DNA from: UBA4675 sp964601265 | GTDB taxonomy: Bacteria; Bacillota; Clostridia; Christensenellales; Borkfalkiaceae | Assembly: GCA_964601265.1 (NCBI GenBank) | Contig: CAZRMT010000003.1 | Location: 1 to 64,000 of the forward strand | Reading direction: 5' to 3' | Length of the DNA: 64,000 nt | Notes under the pieces: model-generated | The model's input: only the letters and a program-made list of their open reading frames with translations | The model's database searches: none | Told to the model about the DNA's origin: nothing | Translations under genes and position numbers: made by a program | Shown here: positions 62,386 through 64,000 of the stretch, piece by piece | Position numbering within the stretch: the stretch's first letter is position 1 | How the letters are laid out: every line of letters begins with the position of its first letter

Positions 62386-64000
62386 ATGGCGGACAATAAA
62401 TTTATGAAAGAACTTTTGGAGATTAGCAAAGGTAACGTTATTAAAGATTCTATTGCGTCTTTAAAATCTAAAAAAAGTTCTCTTATAAAGCTTAATAAGG
62501 AGCTTGATAAGAAAATAAGCGAGTTTAAAATTAAAGAAAACGCCATAGAAACGGACGCGCAAGAGTCCGTCGTTGAACCCGTAGTTTCTGTCTCCGACAA
62601 AGTTGTCGTTGAGGAAGTAAAAGAATCTCCCGATAAAAAGGAAGAAGAAAAAAAGGTTGTGGCGGAAGAAGTTCCGACTAGCGAGCCCGTTTCCCGAAAG
62701 GAAAACGAAGAAGAAAAAAAGGAAGTAGTCGAAACGAAAACCGAAACGAAAACTATTACCACGAAAGTAGGAGTAGTAGTGGTAAAAACGGAAACGAACG
62801 GGAACGCTCCCGTGATAGAGAGAAGGTTTTTACAACGTCCAGCGGAAGAACCTAAAAAGAGGGAATATCGTCCGACTAACGACAAGACTTCCGAGAGAAA
62901 GAGCTTTAAACCCAACAACGGAGAAAGACCTTCTAAACCTACGCCGAACGGAAAAGTCGGTCAAGGATTTAAGCCTAGCGCCGTAGCGCAAGCATTCGTT
63001 CCCAAGGAAAATAAAAACAGTCATACGACGAAACAGAAAAAGAACAATGTCGGCGGAAAAAATTACGAAGATAAAAAGGCTCCTAATAAAAGAACGCTTG
63101 CAAAAGAGCAGTTAAACAACAAAGGTTTTGAAGAAAACGAGAGCGGATACAGAAAAGTAAGAAAACAAAAGAAAGACGCCGTTCAACAAACCGTAACGAA
63201 AATAGAACACGCCGTTATTACGAAGGAAAAAATTCCGATTAAAGAATTGAGTGAAAAAATCGGAGTAAGCGCCGTAGAAATAACGAAAATGCTCTTTAAA
63301 GAAATGATTATGAAAACGATAAACGATTCGTTATCGTTTGACGTTGCGCAGTATATCGCCGCAGAGGCGGGAGTTGAGCTTGAACTTAAACTTGAAAAGA
63401 GCGCCGAGGAAAGATTGAGCGAAGAATTCGACGAACAGTCCGACGACCAAAGCGGATACGTTAAACGTCCGCCCATCGTTACCGTTATGGGACACGTTGA
63501 CCACGGTAAAACTTCGCTTTTGGATAAAATCAGAAGCACTAACGTTACTGCGGGAGAAGCGGGCGGAATTACTCAACATATAGGTGCTTATACGGTTGAG
63601 GTGAAAGGCGAAAAAATAACTTTCTTGGATACTCCGGGACACGCTGCGTTTACTCAAATGAGAGCAAGAGGAGCGCAAATAACCGATATTGCCATTTTGG
63701 TTGTTGCGGCAGACGACGGAATTATGCCTCAAACCGTGGAGGCTATAAACCACGCTAAAAGCGCAGGCGTTCCTATTATAGTTGCGGCAAACAAGATAGA
63801 TAAACAACACTCGGATATAGACAGACTTCGTCAACAACTTGCGGACAAAGAATTACTTGTCGAAGAATGGGGCGGAGATACGATGATGATACCCGTTTCG
63901 GCTAAAACGGGAGAGGGGATAGACAAACTTTTGGAATCCGTACTTATGCTTGCGGAACTTAAAGAATTGAAAGCTAACCCCGAACGTTCTGCAAAAGGAA
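62386..64000 (+). CDS. infB: Translation initiation factor IF-2 (partial, cut by the window end)
   Basis: 538 codons present. ATG 62386 follows AAGGAGG. The first roughly 270 residues are a long Lys/Glu/Val-rich linker, then the IF2_N domain (KIPIKELSEKIGVSAVEITKMLF) near 285. The GTPase has G1 GHVDHGKT, switch II DTPGHAAF, and NKID for base recognition. The remaining G-domain end and domains II-IV lie beyond 64000. It delivers fMet-tRNA to the 30S subunit. Confidence 0.97.
   Translation, partial: MADNKFMKELLEISKGNVIKDSIASLKSKKSSLIKLNKELDKKISEFKIKENAIETDAQESVVEPVVSVSDKVVVEEVKESPDKKEEEKKVVAEEVPTSEPVSRKENEEEKKEVVETKTETKTITTKVGVVVVKTETNGNAPVIERRFLQRPAEEPKKREYRPTNDKTSERKSFKPNNGERPSKPTPNGKVGQGFKPSAVAQAFVPKENKNSHTTKQKKNNVGGKNYEDKKAPNKRTLAKEQLNNKGFEENESGYRKVRKQKKDAVQQTVTKIEHAVITKEKIPIKELSEKIGVSAVEITKMLFKEMIMKTINDSLSFDVAQYIAAEAGVELELKLEKSAEERLSEEFDEQSDDQSGYVKRPPIVTVMGHVDHGKTSLLDKIRSTNVTAGEAGGITQHIGAYTVEVKGEKITFLDTPGHAAFTQMRARGAQITDIAILVVAADDGIMPQTVEAINHAKSAGVPIIVAANKIDKQHSDIDRLRQQLADKELLVEEWGGDTMMIPVSAKTGEGIDKLLESVLMLAELKELKANPERSAKG

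Noticed and set aside
62379..62918. 179-residue Ser/Phe/Thr-rich frame on the minus strand
   Set aside because: It is the mirror of the Lys/Glu-rich IF-2 linker; IF-2 runs through on the plus strand with a clear ribosome site.

Overview
The window looks like a scaffold from an uncultured Gram-positive anaerobe of the Clostridia (Bacillota), probably a metagenome assembly. Evidence: AT-rich DNA with strong AGGAGG ribosome sites and some TTG/GTG starts; hrcA-grpE-dnaK-dnaJ behind a CIRCE operator; the dgt-like/dnaG/rpoD/trmK/Nif3 cluster; the ispG/PolC-like/rimP/nusA/ylxR/L7Ae/infB order typical of Firmicutes; a guanine riboswitch; and type III pantothenate kinase. Two runs of exactly 100 N are scaffold joins. 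At the second, the flanking contigs share a 55-bp overlap. At the first, the two sides abut in frame. Neither seems to hide real sequence.

Layout. 1-3300: tail of an unknown gene, a possible IS end and an iron/cobalamin-type ABC importer operon. 3400-8100: a roughly 3.8-kb integrative element lodged in the 3' half of tRNA-Leu(CAA), followed by a deleted relic of a sister element; both carry the same tRNA-derived att sequence and the same in-frame stop in the integrase. 8230-10450: a double PII-like protein with a DUF1538 membrane protein. 10600-15390: heat-shock operon. 15430-25980 (minus strand): ABC exporter ATPase and permease followed by a 2,584-residue Ig-like (BIG2) surface protein, behind a promoter whose spacer contains nine consecutive G/C pairs. 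26300-28920: two phage-tail-like orphan genes and an SPFH protein. 28940-35044 (minus strand): purine-salvage operon, xpt plus a BMP-family nucleoside ABC importer, under a guanine riboswitch. 35160-44850: aspS, a 48-residue peptide, a MaoC-like protein, dgt-like, dnaG, rpoD, trmK, Nif3-like, a zinc-ribbon protein and a GH43 glycosidase. 45070-55215: an 1,810-residue repeat lipoprotein with a G9 tract inside its coding sequence, then a sugar ABC importer. 55330-56630: tRNA-Leu(UAA), an ArsR regulator and two small hydrophobic or cysteine-rich proteins. 56785-64000: coaX, ispG, a PolC-like protein without polymerase, then rimP-nusA-ylxR-L7Ae-infB (cut by the window end).

The main points of interest are: (i) a possible phase-variable surface system, with one G9 tract in the promoter of the exporter/giant Ig-like protein operon, another in the giant lipoprotein gene and two G7 tracts elsewhere; (ii) the tandem tRNA-anchored mini-element with a HUH-like Rep, a large compound hairpin and operators filling the promoter spacer; (iii) a stand-alone PolC N-terminal/OB/exonuclease protein exactly where polC normally lies.
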